A stretch of DNA of 50,230 bases, taken from assembly GCA_016872645.1 (NCBI GenBank), contig VGZH01000040.1, positions 1-50,230 on the forward strand. The letters are read 5' to 3'. Under the pieces are notes generated by a model. It was given only the letters and a program-made list of their open reading frames with translations, had not been told where the DNA came from and did not search any database. The DNA is from Planctomycetota bacterium (GTDB taxonomy: Bacteria > Planctomycetota > Planctomycetia > Planctomycetales > Planctomycetaceae). Shown here piece by piece: positions 1 to 8,275 of the stretch (within the stretch, counting starts at the first letter, position 1; each line of letters starts with the position of its first letter). A program made the position numbers and the translations under genes.

Positions 1-52
1 CTTCGGCGAAGTGGCAACCCAATTCGAACTCACTAGAATCCCGCCCCGCTTG

Positions 53-125
53 GCCCCTATAGCTCAATTGGTAGAGCAAATGACTCTTAATCATTAGGTT
101 CAAGGTTCGAGTCCTTGTGGGGGCA
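53..125 (+). tRNA. tRNA-Lys (anticodon CTT)
   Basis: A full cloverleaf can be folded by eye. The 7-bp acceptor stem is GCCCCTA with TGGGGGC. The D arm is GCTC-AATTGGTA-GAGC. The anticodon stem is AATGA/TCATT around the loop CTCTTAA, which gives anticodon CTT for the lysine codon AAG. The T arm carries the usual GGTTCGAGTCC. The discriminator base is A at 125 and CCA is not encoded, so it must be added after transcription. A strong intrinsic terminator follows at 132. Confidence 0.96.
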
Positions 126-131
126 CTCCGA

Positions 132-168
132 AACGCCGCATCTCATTGGAGGTTGCGGCGTTTTTTTT
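132..168 (+). terminator. Rho-independent terminator of tRNA-Lys
   Basis: A perfect 9-bp stem (AACGCCGCA with TGCGGCGTT) and a 13-nt loop are followed by eight T residues. It begins seven bases after the tRNA ends, so it most likely ends the tRNA transcript. Confidence 0.9.
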
Positions 169-425
169 GGTGGCATCGCATGTCTGGGATTCCCTTCAGC
201 GCTCATGCAATTCGTGGTAGCAACAAAACGCTCTTTCACGTTTGCTGAATCAATTGCACCGTTCGATGGGCTGCCCAAGTGGCTGGGTACATGAGCGAAG
301 ACGTTGGAATGTCCTGAAATACGGCTTGGGGAAAACTCGGCTGAGACGAAAAGATTGCCAGACTCGGCCAACCTCGATACGTTGGCAATGTTTGATGAGT
401 TCGTCGGTCACGAAGAGATTCAAAC

Positions 426-1856
426 ATGCTGACCAATTCCGGTTCGGAGTCGCGATTTTGCGACGGCTTGTCTCGCCGCTGTTGCCTGCAAATCGGTGGG
501 CTGACATTGGGCGGGATGGCATTGCCAGCGATCTTGCGAGCGGAATCAACGAACACAGCGAGTCGGTCTTCTAGTCCCACGCGAACGGCCAAAGGGATCA
601 TTATGGTCCTGTTGCCCGGTGGGCCGACGCATTTGGACACGGTCGATCTCAAGCCGGATGCTCCGTCGGAAATTCGCGGTGAGTTTTTGCCGATCGCAAC
701 CAAACAGCCGGGTGTCGAGATTTGCGAGTTGTTGCCGAGGCTGGCGAGCATCGCAGACAAGCTGACGATTATCCGCTCGTTAACCGGCTTCCGCGACGAT
801 CACAACACGCATTGGTGTTCGACCGGTTGGGAGTCACACCCGGCAATGGAATCGTCCCCATTCATTGCGGGCTTTCCGCCCGGTGATTGGCCGTCGATGG
901 GATCGATCCTCTCGAAGCAACTCGGCCCACGTGTCGCCGGTGTTCCGCCGGCTGTCGATCTGACGCCGATCACTCCCGACGCGAGATTCATCCTTCGAAC
1001 ACCGCCAACTCAGCCCGGCTATCTGGGATCGGCTCACGCGGGATTCGAGGTCGAAGCGGTCGATCGTCGAAACATTCAGCTCAACGGCACGACCCTCAAT
1101 CGCGTGTCGGATCGCCGAGCATTGTTGTCCAGCTTCGATCGCTTCCGCCGCGAGGTCGATCAAGCCGGCCCGACGGACGGCATCGACGACTTCCATCGGC
1201 AGGCATTCGAGGTGCTCACGTCGCCGCGACTCGCCGAGGCGCTCGACCTCAGCCGCGAGGACGCCGCCACGCGCGGTCGTTACGGCCTGAATCGAGCTTA
1301 CCCCAACGAGCGTGAAGGTAAGACGTTTCTCGATCAGTTTCTGCTGGCTCGCCGAGCCATCGAAGCGGGTGCTCGCTGCGTCACGCTCGCCTTCTGCCGG
1401 TATCCGTTCGGGAGGATGCTCAAAGGGGACTACAACTGGGACTGGCATCGCGACATTTTTAACGAAGCTCGTGGAGCCTTGCCGCTGCTCGATCTCGGTC
1501 TGTCGGCGTTGCTTCAAGACCTCGCCGAGCGCGGCATGCTGGACGATGTTGCCGTCGTTGTCTGGGGCGAGTTCGGTCGCACCCCGAAGATTAATGAAAA
1601 CGCCGGCCGCGACCATTGGCCGCGAGTCTGCAGCGCGCTCGTCGCTGGCGGAGGCATGCGTCACGGCCAGGTGATCGGCTCAACGACACGTTGGGGCGAA
1701 GAACCGCTGACTCGGCCGGTTCACTTCCGTGACGTCTTCGCCTCGCTGTACCAGCGACTCGGCATCGATGTCGCGACAACGCAATTCACCGACCGCGCCG
1801 GTCGCCCGCAATACCTTGTTGGCGACCACCGCCCGCTGCCGGAATTGGTTGGCTAG
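426..1856 (+). CDS. DUF1501 family exported protein
   Basis: This is a 476-aa member of the DUF1501 family, common in planctomycetes and distantly related to the sulfatase/alkaline-phosphatase fold. Substrate and reaction are unknown. The N terminus has a twin-arginine-like segment (SRRCCLQIGG then a hydrophobic stretch, about residues 15-38), suggesting Tat export. Family marks are the early GGPTHLDT motif, the central NTHW region, the GEFGRTP motif near residue 387 and the RDHWP motif after it. An AGAG-type ribosome site lies about eight bases before the ATG. Unlike the other DUF1501 genes in the window it has no PSCyt1 partner. The 255 bp between the tRNA terminator and this start hold no gene I can support. 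Confidence 0.88.
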   Translation: MLTNSGSESRFCDGLSRRCCLQIGGLTLGGMALPAILRAESTNTASRSSSPTRTAKGIIMVLLPGGPTHLDTVDLKPDAPSEIRGEFLPIATKQPGVEICELLPRLASIADKLTIIRSLTGFRDDHNTHWCSTGWESHPAMESSPFIAGFPPGDWPSMGSILSKQLGPRVAGVPPAVDLTPITPDARFILRTPPTQPGYLGSAHAGFEVEAVDRRNIQLNGTTLNRVSDRRALLSSFDRFRREVDQAGPTDGIDDFHRQAFEVLTSPRLAEALDLSREDAATRGRYGLNRAYPNEREGKTFLDQFLLARRAIEAGARCVTLAFCRYPFGRMLKGDYNWDWHRDIFNEARGALPLLDLGLSALLQDLAERGMLDDVAVVVWGEFGRTPKINENAGRDHWPRVCSALVAGGGMRHGQVIGSTTRWGEEPLTRPVHFRDVFASLYQRLGIDVATTQFTDRAGRPQYLVGDHRPLPELVG

Positions 1857-1871
1857 CTGCGGAATTCACCC

Positions 1872-1936
1872 GTAGCCACGTTCGCCAGAACGTGGACGAA
1901 TCGACAACACAGCCACCTTCTGGCGAACATGGCTAC
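1872..1936. repeat. REPIN-like inverted pair of GTAG palindromes
   Basis: Left half 1872-1895 is GTAG followed by a perfect 8-bp palindrome (CCACGTTC, loop GCCA, GAACGTGG). Right half 1913-1936 is nearly the same 24-mer in reverse orientation, with two differences. Two inverted REP halves each starting with GTAG is the layout called a REPIN in genomes carrying RAYT transposases. It sits 15 bp after the DUF1501 stop. It could also act as a terminator-like hairpin, but no T-tract follows. Confidence 0.72.
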
Positions 1937-2035
1937 GACCGACCGGACATTTCATGACCAATCGCCTGCTCAAAACGTTCGTGATCCTGTTGGCCGTATG
2001 TGGCTCGCCGATCAAACGGAGAAAAAGTCAGACCA

Positions 2036-2440
2036 ATGAACATTGAATTCCTCAATCCGCCACAGCTTTGCCCGACATTCGGTTGGACGCACGTCGTCAG
2101 CGCGACCGGTGGCAAGACCATCCACATCTCCGGGCAAGTTGGGATCAACGAACGTGGTGAAGTCGTCGGTCGCGGCGACCTCAAGGCTCAAACCGAGCAA
2201 GCGTTTCGCAACATCGAACTCGCGCTGGCCGCCGTCGGCGCAACGTTTCGGGACGTCGTGAAGACCAGCCTGTTTGTCGTGGGGCTCAAGCCAGAACACG
2301 TCCCGATCATCCGCGAAGTTCGCAGCCGCTACGTCTGGGCCGAGCATCCACCCGCCAGCACGCTCGTCGGTGTCTCGGCTCTTGTCGGCCCCGACTGGCT
2401 GATCGAAATCGAAGCGGTCGCGGTCATCGCCGAGAGATGA
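2036..2440 (+). CDS. RidA/YjgF/YER057c/UK114 (Rid) family protein
   Basis: This is a 134-aa protein of the Rid superfamily. RidA-type members hydrolyse reactive enamine/imine intermediates; other subfamilies have different or unknown roles. The family pattern is clear: a G-x-ISGQVG strand around residues 29-35, the QTEQAFRNIELAL helix, DVVKTSLFV, and the C-terminal STLVGV strand. In deaminase-active RidA the loop before this strand carries a catalytic Arg. Here the sequence is HPPAST with no Arg, so it is probably a different Rid subgroup and imine deaminase activity is doubtful. An upstream in-frame start exists at 2000, but homology begins at MNIEFL. The Shine-Dalgarno signal is weak for either start. 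Confidence 0.88.
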   Translation: MNIEFLNPPQLCPTFGWTHVVSATGGKTIHISGQVGINERGEVVGRGDLKAQTEQAFRNIELALAAVGATFRDVVKTSLFVVGLKPEHVPIIREVRSRYVWAEHPPASTLVGVSALVGPDWLIEIEAVAVIAER

Positions 2441-2473
2441 CTTCGGTGGCAAGACGATTTGCCGTGCATCGTG

Positions 2474-3922
2474 TCAGGCCAGAATCTCACCCAGCAACTC
2501 GCCGCCGACGTCGGTCAGGCGGAAGTCGCGACCGTTGAAGCGGTAGGTCAGCTTCGTGTGCTCCAGTCCCAGCAGATGCAGCAGCGTCGCGTGCAGATCG
2601 TTGACGTGGATCTTTTTCTCGACCGCCTTGTAGCCGAAGTCGTCGGTCGCTCCGTAATGGAAGCCACCTTTGACACCCGCTCCAGCCATCCAAATCGTGA
2701 AGCCGTTGGGGTTGTGATCTCGCCCCTTCGCTCCTTGTGAATCCGACGTGCGGCCGAACTCGCCCCCCCAAATCACAAGCGTCGTCTCGAGCAGCCCGCG
2801 AGCTTCAAGATCCGCCAACAGCGCAGCGGCCGGCTGGTCGGTGTGCAGTCCGCAGGAACGATGATTCGTCTGCACGTCCGAGTGGCAATCCCACGGTACG
2901 TCGTTGACGCTGCCGTCTCCGCCGACTCCCTTGCCGGCGAAGATCTGCACGAAGCGGACTCCCCGCTCGACCAACCGCCGAGCGAGCAGACACTGCCGAG
3001 CAAACGTCGCGCACTCCGGCTGGTCCAAGCCGTACTGCTTGTGCGTCACTTCGGATTCCTTCGTCAGATCGAGTGCCTCCGGAGCGGCCATCTGCATCCG
3101 ATACGCCAACTCATAGGAATTGATCCTCGCGGCGAGATCGGCCTGCGTCGGCCGAGTTGTCGCGTGCTCCTGATTCAACTGCTTGATCAGCTCAAGCTGC
3201 GACCGTTGTTGAGCGTCGCTGTGTTTGCCGTCGCGCGCCAAATTATCGACCGCCTCTTTGCGGCGAGCATCCAGCGCGAGGGCCTGATAGGTCTTCGGCA
3301 AAAATCCCGCCGACCAGATTTGATCGTCACCACGCGGCCGCGTGTCGTGCAGCACGACGTAGGACGGCAAACTCTGATTGAGCGAGCCGAGGCCGTAAGT
3401 CATCCAAGCTCCGAGCGCCGGCAGGCCCGGTCGGTTCGTGCCGCACATCAACTCGATCGACGCTGGCGCATGGTTGTTCTGCCGCAGATTCATCGAGTGC
3501 AGAAAGCACATCTTGTCGACGTGCTGCGACAAGTGCGGAAACAAATCCGACACCCACGAGCCGGACTCGCCGTGTTGTCGCCAGGCAAACGGCGACTTCA
3601 AGCATTTGCCGCTGGTCGTGAAGAACCCGGTCTTCGGATCGGCTCCGGCGAGATCCTGACCATCACGTTTTTGGAGCTCCGGCTTGTAGTCCCAGGTGTC
3701 GACTTGAGACGGAGCTCCGGTCATGAAGAGCCACACGATCGACTTCACCTGTCCCGGGACGTGCGGCGGCCGAAGTGCGAGCGGATCGAGCGGCGTCTGC
3801 GCTTGCGATTCGCCGTTGAGCAAACTGGCCAGCGCGAGTGAACCGAAGCCAAGTCCGGTCTCCTGTAAAAATCGACGCCGGGCTGGCAATTGCAGTTCCG
3901 ACGGTGAATGGAAATTGAACAT
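2474..3922 (-). CDS. DUF1501 family Tat-exported protein, paired with PSCyt1 gene
   Basis: This is a 482-aa DUF1501 protein. The N terminus has a clear Tat signal (ARRRFLQETGLGFGSLALASLL), so it is exported folded. Family motifs seen are GAPSQVDTWDYKP, the MNLRQNNHAP region, VERGVRFVQIF, GGEFGRTSDSQG and GRDHNPNGF. The ATG at 3922 is preferred over an upstream TTG at 3940 because GGAG sits five bases before it. The gene starts 14 bases after the stop of the PSCyt1 gene on the same strand, so the two are almost certainly cotranscribed. PSCyt1 + DUF1501 pairs recur across planctomycetes; their shared substrate is not established. Confidence 0.92.
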   Translation of the reverse strand: MFNFHSPSELQLPARRRFLQETGLGFGSLALASLLNGESQAQTPLDPLALRPPHVPGQVKSIVWLFMTGAPSQVDTWDYKPELQKRDGQDLAGADPKTGFFTTSGKCLKSPFAWRQHGESGSWVSDLFPHLSQHVDKMCFLHSMNLRQNNHAPASIELMCGTNRPGLPALGAWMTYGLGSLNQSLPSYVVLHDTRPRGDDQIWSAGFLPKTYQALALDARRKEAVDNLARDGKHSDAQQRSQLELIKQLNQEHATTRPTQADLAARINSYELAYRMQMAAPEALDLTKESEVTHKQYGLDQPECATFARQCLLARRLVERGVRFVQIFAGKGVGGDGSVNDVPWDCHSDVQTNHRSCGLHTDQPAAALLADLEARGLLETTLVIWGGEFGRTSDSQGAKGRDHNPNGFTIWMAGAGVKGGFHYGATDDFGYKAVEKKIHVNDLHATLLHLLGLEHTKLTYRFNGRDFRLTDVGGELLGEILA

Positions 3923-3936
3923 GAGGACTCCAAATT

Positions 3937-6900
3937 TCAATCAATGTAAACGAACTCGTTGAGGCACAGCAGCACGTGACAGAATTCGATCAGAGCTTTG
4001 TCGGTCGCCACGACCGCATCGCCTCCCATCGCGGCACGTTGGTCCTCGACGAAGGCCAGCATCCGGCTTCGCTCCAGCTCGGTCGGCAGCCGAGCAACGG
4101 CCATCTGGTAGGCGCGATCGACTGCCGCACCGAGCGGCGCATCCTTCGAGGGACGAATCCGCAACGCCAGCTTCTCGGCCTGCTGTCGCACGAACGGTGA
4201 GTTCATCATCGCCAGTGCCTGCGTCGGCACCGTCGTGCTGATTCGCTCACCGATGCTTTGCGTCGGTTCAGGTGCGTCGAACATCGTCATCAGCGGAATC
4301 AATTCGCTCCGTTTGACGCGCAGATAAACGCTGCGTCGCGGCGTGTTGTCGAGGATGCTCGCCCCAAACATCGAGATGTCAAGATTGCCACCCATCGCCA
4401 GCAACGAATCACGAATGAGTTCCGCATCCAAGCGTCTTGGTTGGAAGTGCCAGAGGTAGCGGTTCGCCTGATCGATCTTCAAGTTCTCGGCGTTGACCTC
4501 GTGCGACTGCTGGTACGCCGCGCTGAGCATGATTTGCTTGTGCAACGGCTTGAGCTTCCAGCCGCCACGCACGAGTTCGGCCGCGAGCCATTCCAGCAAC
4601 TCCGGATGCGTCGGCTTGTCCCCCTGCACGCCGAAGTCGTTCGGCGTCCCGACAAGTCCCTCGCCGAAATGATGCTGCCAAAGGCGATTGACGATCACAC
4701 GAGCCAGCAACGGTCCGGCTCCTCGATCGACGTTCGTCATCCAATCGCCGAGAGCCACACGCGGATCGATCGGTGGCTCCGTCTTCGCCGGCACCGCAGG
4801 CCCATCACCGCGCCACAAGACCTGCATGAAGCCCGGCTCCGACTTGCCTTGCTTGTTATCAACCTCGCCCCGTCGCAGGAAGAAGACGTCCTGACCACCG
4901 GCGACGGTTGTGTAGACCTCAGACAAATTCGGTCGCGGTGCCGCTGCCGTGTGATCGCGCACTGTGCGAACAACCTTCGCTGTCTCGGTATCGAACGGAG
5001 CGAACCAGCGAGTCATCGGCTCACGCAGAGCATCCGGCAATTTGTTGCCGTTGGCCGCCAAAATCGCGCGAATTTCACCGAGATGCTGCGGCACAACATC
5101 GCCCGCCCAGGTTGCCGGGTTCGGTTCGGTACTGAGCGAGAATCGCAGGCGGCCGATGCCGAGGTCTCGGAACTTCAGGTCGACCAGCAGCTCTGTGCCA
5201 CCGGCGAATCCGGCGAGTGGCGTTTCCAACTCGAAGACGGCGGCGTTGTCTTTCTTCGCGGTTTCGCGAACCACCCACGCAGTCGCCGGCTTGCCATCCA
5301 GTGCGTTGCTCAGCGGCTGGTCCTTGTCCTCGAATGCCGCAAACACCGGCTTGAGCTTCAATTCCACTGGCGCGTCCTTCGCCATCAGGCCGAGCGGTGT
5401 CGCCGTGACCTTCAGTTCGACCAATTGAAAACTCCCGTCGCCGTTCAGCCCCGGCCCGCGCTGCGGCAGCGACTTGTCGGCAAAGAGATCGAACCGAAGC
5501 GACGTAACGTTCTTCTGATGCGTGTGCAGTGTGATGCGATATTGCTCTTCGTTGCCAACCGCTCGCCGCTGTCCGCGCTGACGAATCTTGAGGCCGGGAT
5601 TCAGCAGTCCATCGTGAGCGACGATCCCTCCCGGCAATTCCTTCAACCACGAACGCTCCGCTTCGAGCGACACCGGTTCCAGCACCTGCCAGCGCGGTGC
5701 GTCCGGTTGCTTCGCCAGCTCGGCCGCTCGCCACGATTCAAATCGCTTCGGCAATTCATTCGCCGCGAACGTGCGGAGCGCTGCGACGAGCGGTTCGTGA
5801 TCCGCCTGATGCTTCTCGATCGCTTGTTGCGTCGCGGCCGAATCGAGATCGAGCGTCCGCGAGCCGTGCGACGTCTTCGCGAACGCGGCGGCCAGCGCGT
5901 AGTAGTCTTGATGCGGGATCGGGTCGTACTTGTGCTCGTGACAGCGGACGCAGCCAATCGTCAGGCCGAGCATCGCGCCGCCGATCGTCATCAGCATGTC
6001 GTCGAGCTGGTCGTAGCGAATCCGCTCAACGGTCTTCGCTGTGATCTGCCCCGGATACGGGCCGGCGACGAGAAAGCCGCTCGCCGCCGCACCTTGAATG
6101 TCGTCGGGCAGCAACACGTCACCGGCCAGCTGCATCCGCACGAACTGGTCGTAGGGCATGTCGCTGTTCAATGAGCGAATCACCCAATCGCGATAGTGAA
6201 ACGCACCCGGCCGAAAGCCGTCAAATTCGTACCCGCCGCTCTCCGCGAACCGAGCCGCGTCGAGCCAGTGCCGCGCCCACTTTTCGCCGTAATGCTGACT
6301 GGCGAGCAATCCATCGATCACCTTCTCGAACGCTTGTGGCGACGCATCCGTGACAAAGGCCGCGATCTGCTCCGGCGTTGGCGGCAGGCCGATGAGATCG
6401 AAGTACGCGCGGCGAATCAGCTTTTCTTTCGTCGCCGGGCCGTTTGGTTTCAGGCCGTGAGTCTGCTGAGCCGCGACCACGAATCTGTCGATCGATGACG
6501 CGGAGGAAGTCCCCGCAGCAACCGTCGGTGGTTCGACCGACTTCAGCGGCTGGAACGACCACCACTGCCGACCTTCTTCAAGGCTGATCTCACGTTTCGG
6601 CTTGGCCGGCGCGTCTCCTTTTCTCGGATCGGGAGCACCCAGATCGATCCACTTGGCGAAGTCGGCGACGATCTCGGACGAGAGTTTTCCGCTGGGCGGC
6701 ATCTCGATGCCATCATGCTTGAGAGCTTTGATAAGCAGACTCTCGGCCGATTTCCCTTTGACGATCACGGCGCCGCTCTCGCCGCCGTCCAGCACGCCTT
6801 CGGCGGAATCGAGAAACAGTTTGCCTTTGAGCTTTTTTGCGTCTCGCGCCTGCACCGAGTGGCAACTGTAGCAGTGCTGCACGAGCACCGGGCGAATCTT

Positions 6901-6999
6901 CGCTTCGAAGAATTGCAGTCCTTCGTCGTTCGGAGTCTGAGCGAACGCCGACACCGCTGTCGCCGCCAGCAGAACAGCCAGGATAGAGCGAAACTTCAT
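3937..6999 (-). CDS. PSCyt1 / DUF1549 / DUF1553 exported c-type cytochrome protein
   Basis: This 1020-aa protein has a Sec signal peptide (MKFRSILAVLLAATAVSAFA). Next comes the planctomycete cytochrome domain PSCyt1 with haem site CYSCH at residues 43-47 and distal MPPSGKL, where Met is a likely haem ligand. DUF1549 covers about residues 170-380 and includes a second CxxCH (CVRCHEHKYDPI, near 350). A variable beta-rich middle follows, then DUF1553 to the end, including GTPNDFG and RRLDAELIRDSL. It ends NEFVYID, the usual family terminus. The function is thought to be periplasmic oxidation or degradation of complex substrates, but none is proven. The ATG at 6999 is chosen; a GTG directly precedes it. 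First intact large gene of the minus-strand pair with the DUF1501 gene at 3922. Confidence 0.93.
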   Translation of the reverse strand: MKFRSILAVLLAATAVSAFAQTPNDEGLQFFEAKIRPVLVQHCYSCHSVQARDAKKLKGKLFLDSAEGVLDGGESGAVIVKGKSAESLLIKALKHDGIEMPPSGKLSSEIVADFAKWIDLGAPDPRKGDAPAKPKREISLEEGRQWWSFQPLKSVEPPTVAAGTSSASSIDRFVVAAQQTHGLKPNGPATKEKLIRRAYFDLIGLPPTPEQIAAFVTDASPQAFEKVIDGLLASQHYGEKWARHWLDAARFAESGGYEFDGFRPGAFHYRDWVIRSLNSDMPYDQFVRMQLAGDVLLPDDIQGAAASGFLVAGPYPGQITAKTVERIRYDQLDDMLMTIGGAMLGLTIGCVRCHEHKYDPIPHQDYYALAAAFAKTSHGSRTLDLDSAATQQAIEKHQADHEPLVAALRTFAANELPKRFESWRAAELAKQPDAPRWQVLEPVSLEAERSWLKELPGGIVAHDGLLNPGLKIRQRGQRRAVGNEEQYRITLHTHQKNVTSLRFDLFADKSLPQRGPGLNGDGSFQLVELKVTATPLGLMAKDAPVELKLKPVFAAFEDKDQPLSNALDGKPATAWVVRETAKKDNAAVFELETPLAGFAGGTELLVDLKFRDLGIGRLRFSLSTEPNPATWAGDVVPQHLGEIRAILAANGNKLPDALREPMTRWFAPFDTETAKVVRTVRDHTAAAPRPNLSEVYTTVAGGQDVFFLRRGEVDNKQGKSEPGFMQVLWRGDGPAVPAKTEPPIDPRVALGDWMTNVDRGAGPLLARVIVNRLWQHHFGEGLVGTPNDFGVQGDKPTHPELLEWLAAELVRGGWKLKPLHKQIMLSAAYQQSHEVNAENLKIDQANRYLWHFQPRRLDAELIRDSLLAMGGNLDISMFGASILDNTPRRSVYLRVKRSELIPLMTMFDAPEPTQSIGERISTTVPTQALAMMNSPFVRQQAEKLALRIRPSKDAPLGAAVDRAYQMAVARLPTELERSRMLAFVEDQRAAMGGDAVVATDKALIEFCHVLLCLNEFVYID

Positions 7000-7008
7000 C
7001 ACGATTCC

Positions 7009-7566
7009 TCACTCAGATTTCAATTGCACGCCGCGCTGCTTCAGAGCCATCTCCAGTTCGATACGGTCGATCTTCTCAGGATTGACGAGCGCCGTCACGC
7101 GACCCAGGCGATAAATCGAATCGTAAGCACACAAGCAACAACCTTTGCAGTCCAGTCCAACCACCAAAATCTCGATCAGCGTCAGTTTGTCCTTCAGCAA
7201 CGATCGTTCCTGACGCACTTGTATTGCCGAAAAAATAGCACCGTTTGACGACAGGCTCGATACTGTTGCGCGAGGTTTCTCCGCAAGCGACCTGAGTCGG
7301 CGGCGATCAGCGTTTGAAAATCGGTGACGTCTTTGAAAGATCGCTCGTTGGGCAAGACGCCGCCGGCGCAATTCCGACTCCACTTGCTGCGCTGAAAAGT
7401 ATCGAAACTGTGCGCAGATTTCCTTCCGCATCATCTGGCGCGAGCTTTCAATCAGTCGCGGCCCATCCAACATCTTTTGATCCATCGATCGACTCATCGC
7501 TCGCCGCACCTTGGCCGCAATGATGGCATCCATCAACTCACTGATTTCCGTCTCAGGCTGGCTCAT
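7009..7566 (-). CDS. Unknown 185-aa protein, possibly degenerate
   Basis: I do not firmly recognise this gene. The N-terminal ~75 residues (MDAIIAAKVRRA..., DQKMLDGPRLIE, then an Arg-rich helix) resemble a small planctomycete family whose members read roughly 'KVxRARxMxPxEKxLAGPRLFE', from memory. The rest is unlike the N terminus: it is Arg-rich, then has a cysteine cluster (CKGCCLC near residue 137) and a helical end with NPEKIDRIELEMALKQRG. It ends 9 bases before the PSCyt1 start and begins 21 bases after the DUF1552 pseudogene, so it shares their transcript. The shift in character midway, beside a clear pseudogene, suggests it may be decayed or a product of deletion. Confidence 0.5.
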   Translation of the reverse strand: MSQPETEISELMDAIIAAKVRRAMSRSMDQKMLDGPRLIESSRQMMRKEICAQFRYFSAQQVESELRRRRLAQRAIFQRRHRFSNADRRRLRSLAEKPRATVSSLSSNGAIFSAIQVRQERSLLKDKLTLIEILVVGLDCKGCCLCAYDSIYRLGRVTALVNPEKIDRIELEMALKQRGVQLKSE

Positions 7567-7587
7567 GGGATTTCTCGGAAGACGTCC

Positions 7588-8110
7588 TCACACCATCTCC
7601 AGACCGCGCATCGTGGCGGTTCCGGTCGAGAACTTGTCTGTTTCGATTCCCAAGCGTTGCAGCATCGAGATGAACAAGTTTGTCAGCGGGTCATTGTTTT
7701 GCCGATCGAAGACGAGACACTGGCCCTGCTTGAAGCCTCCACCTGCGAACAGGACTGGCAGGTTGACGTTCGAGTGTGAGTTCGTGCTCCCCATGCAGAT
7801 GCCGTACAGGACCATCGTGCGGTCGAGCAGCGAACGTCCTTCCTCATTTCCTCTCGATGAGCGCGGCGAGCCATTCCAGGTACGGGCTGAGCGGGTAGTC
7901 TCGCCCCTCTCACTCCGGAAAGAAAAACTGCGGCAGAATGCCCATGTTCGTTTCGATGGCGACCAATCGCCGCGGCGTCATTTTGGCATCATCCGCCGCG
8001 AAGGCCGGACACATGGCATCCAGCCACGGCAGAGCCATCGCGACGACAGTTCCACGCAAAAAGGCTCGTCGAGACAGCGGTCCGCGAATCGCCGAAGCAC
8101 AAAGACTCAT
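7588..8110 (-). pseudogene. DUF1552 gene, truncated by nonsense mutation and internal deletion
   Basis: The N terminus is a good DUF1552 start: MSLCAS..., a Tat signal (SRRAFLRGTVVAMALPWLDAM), then [21 protein letters not shown]. The frame then meets TGA at 7910-7912. The same frame continues after this stop with [17 protein letters not shown], still family sequence, before a second stop. Family sequence resumes in another frame as [10 protein letters not shown]...[18 protein letters not shown] and runs to a normal end with [15 protein letters not shown]1552 proteins are usually over 400 aa and only about 175 codons remain, so roughly 250 codons of the middle are lost. GGAG lies six bases before the ATG, so the truncated start may still be translated. 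Confidence 0.85.
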
Positions 8111-8275
8111 GGAAAACTCCGTTGAGCAGTCGTCAGTCAATCGGCCGACATTTTGCTGTCTCGAGAGTTCAGAGCAAATAGGGAGAGAGCGGGCAAGAAA
8201 TGAAAGTCGAACAATGAGCGCAGCCTGCCTTCATCTTCCGCTCCCCATCTTTCGCCCACCATTTCACAAAATCTC

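Noticed and set aside
1-52. TTCGAAC near position 23, like a tRNA T-loop
   Set aside because: The flanking bases do not pair into a T-stem and no acceptor stem can be formed.
1954-2046. A 30-codon frame starting MTNRLLKTFVILLAVCG, like a signal peptide, ending inside the RidA start
   Set aside because: There is no ribosome site and nothing useful after the hydrophobic part. It may be a remnant of a leader or chance; not enough to call a gene.
4258-6174. 638-codon open frame on the plus strand
   Set aside because: It is antisense to the PSCyt1 gene, Arg/His/Gln-rich and without any motif. Long shadow frames are common in GC-rich DNA.
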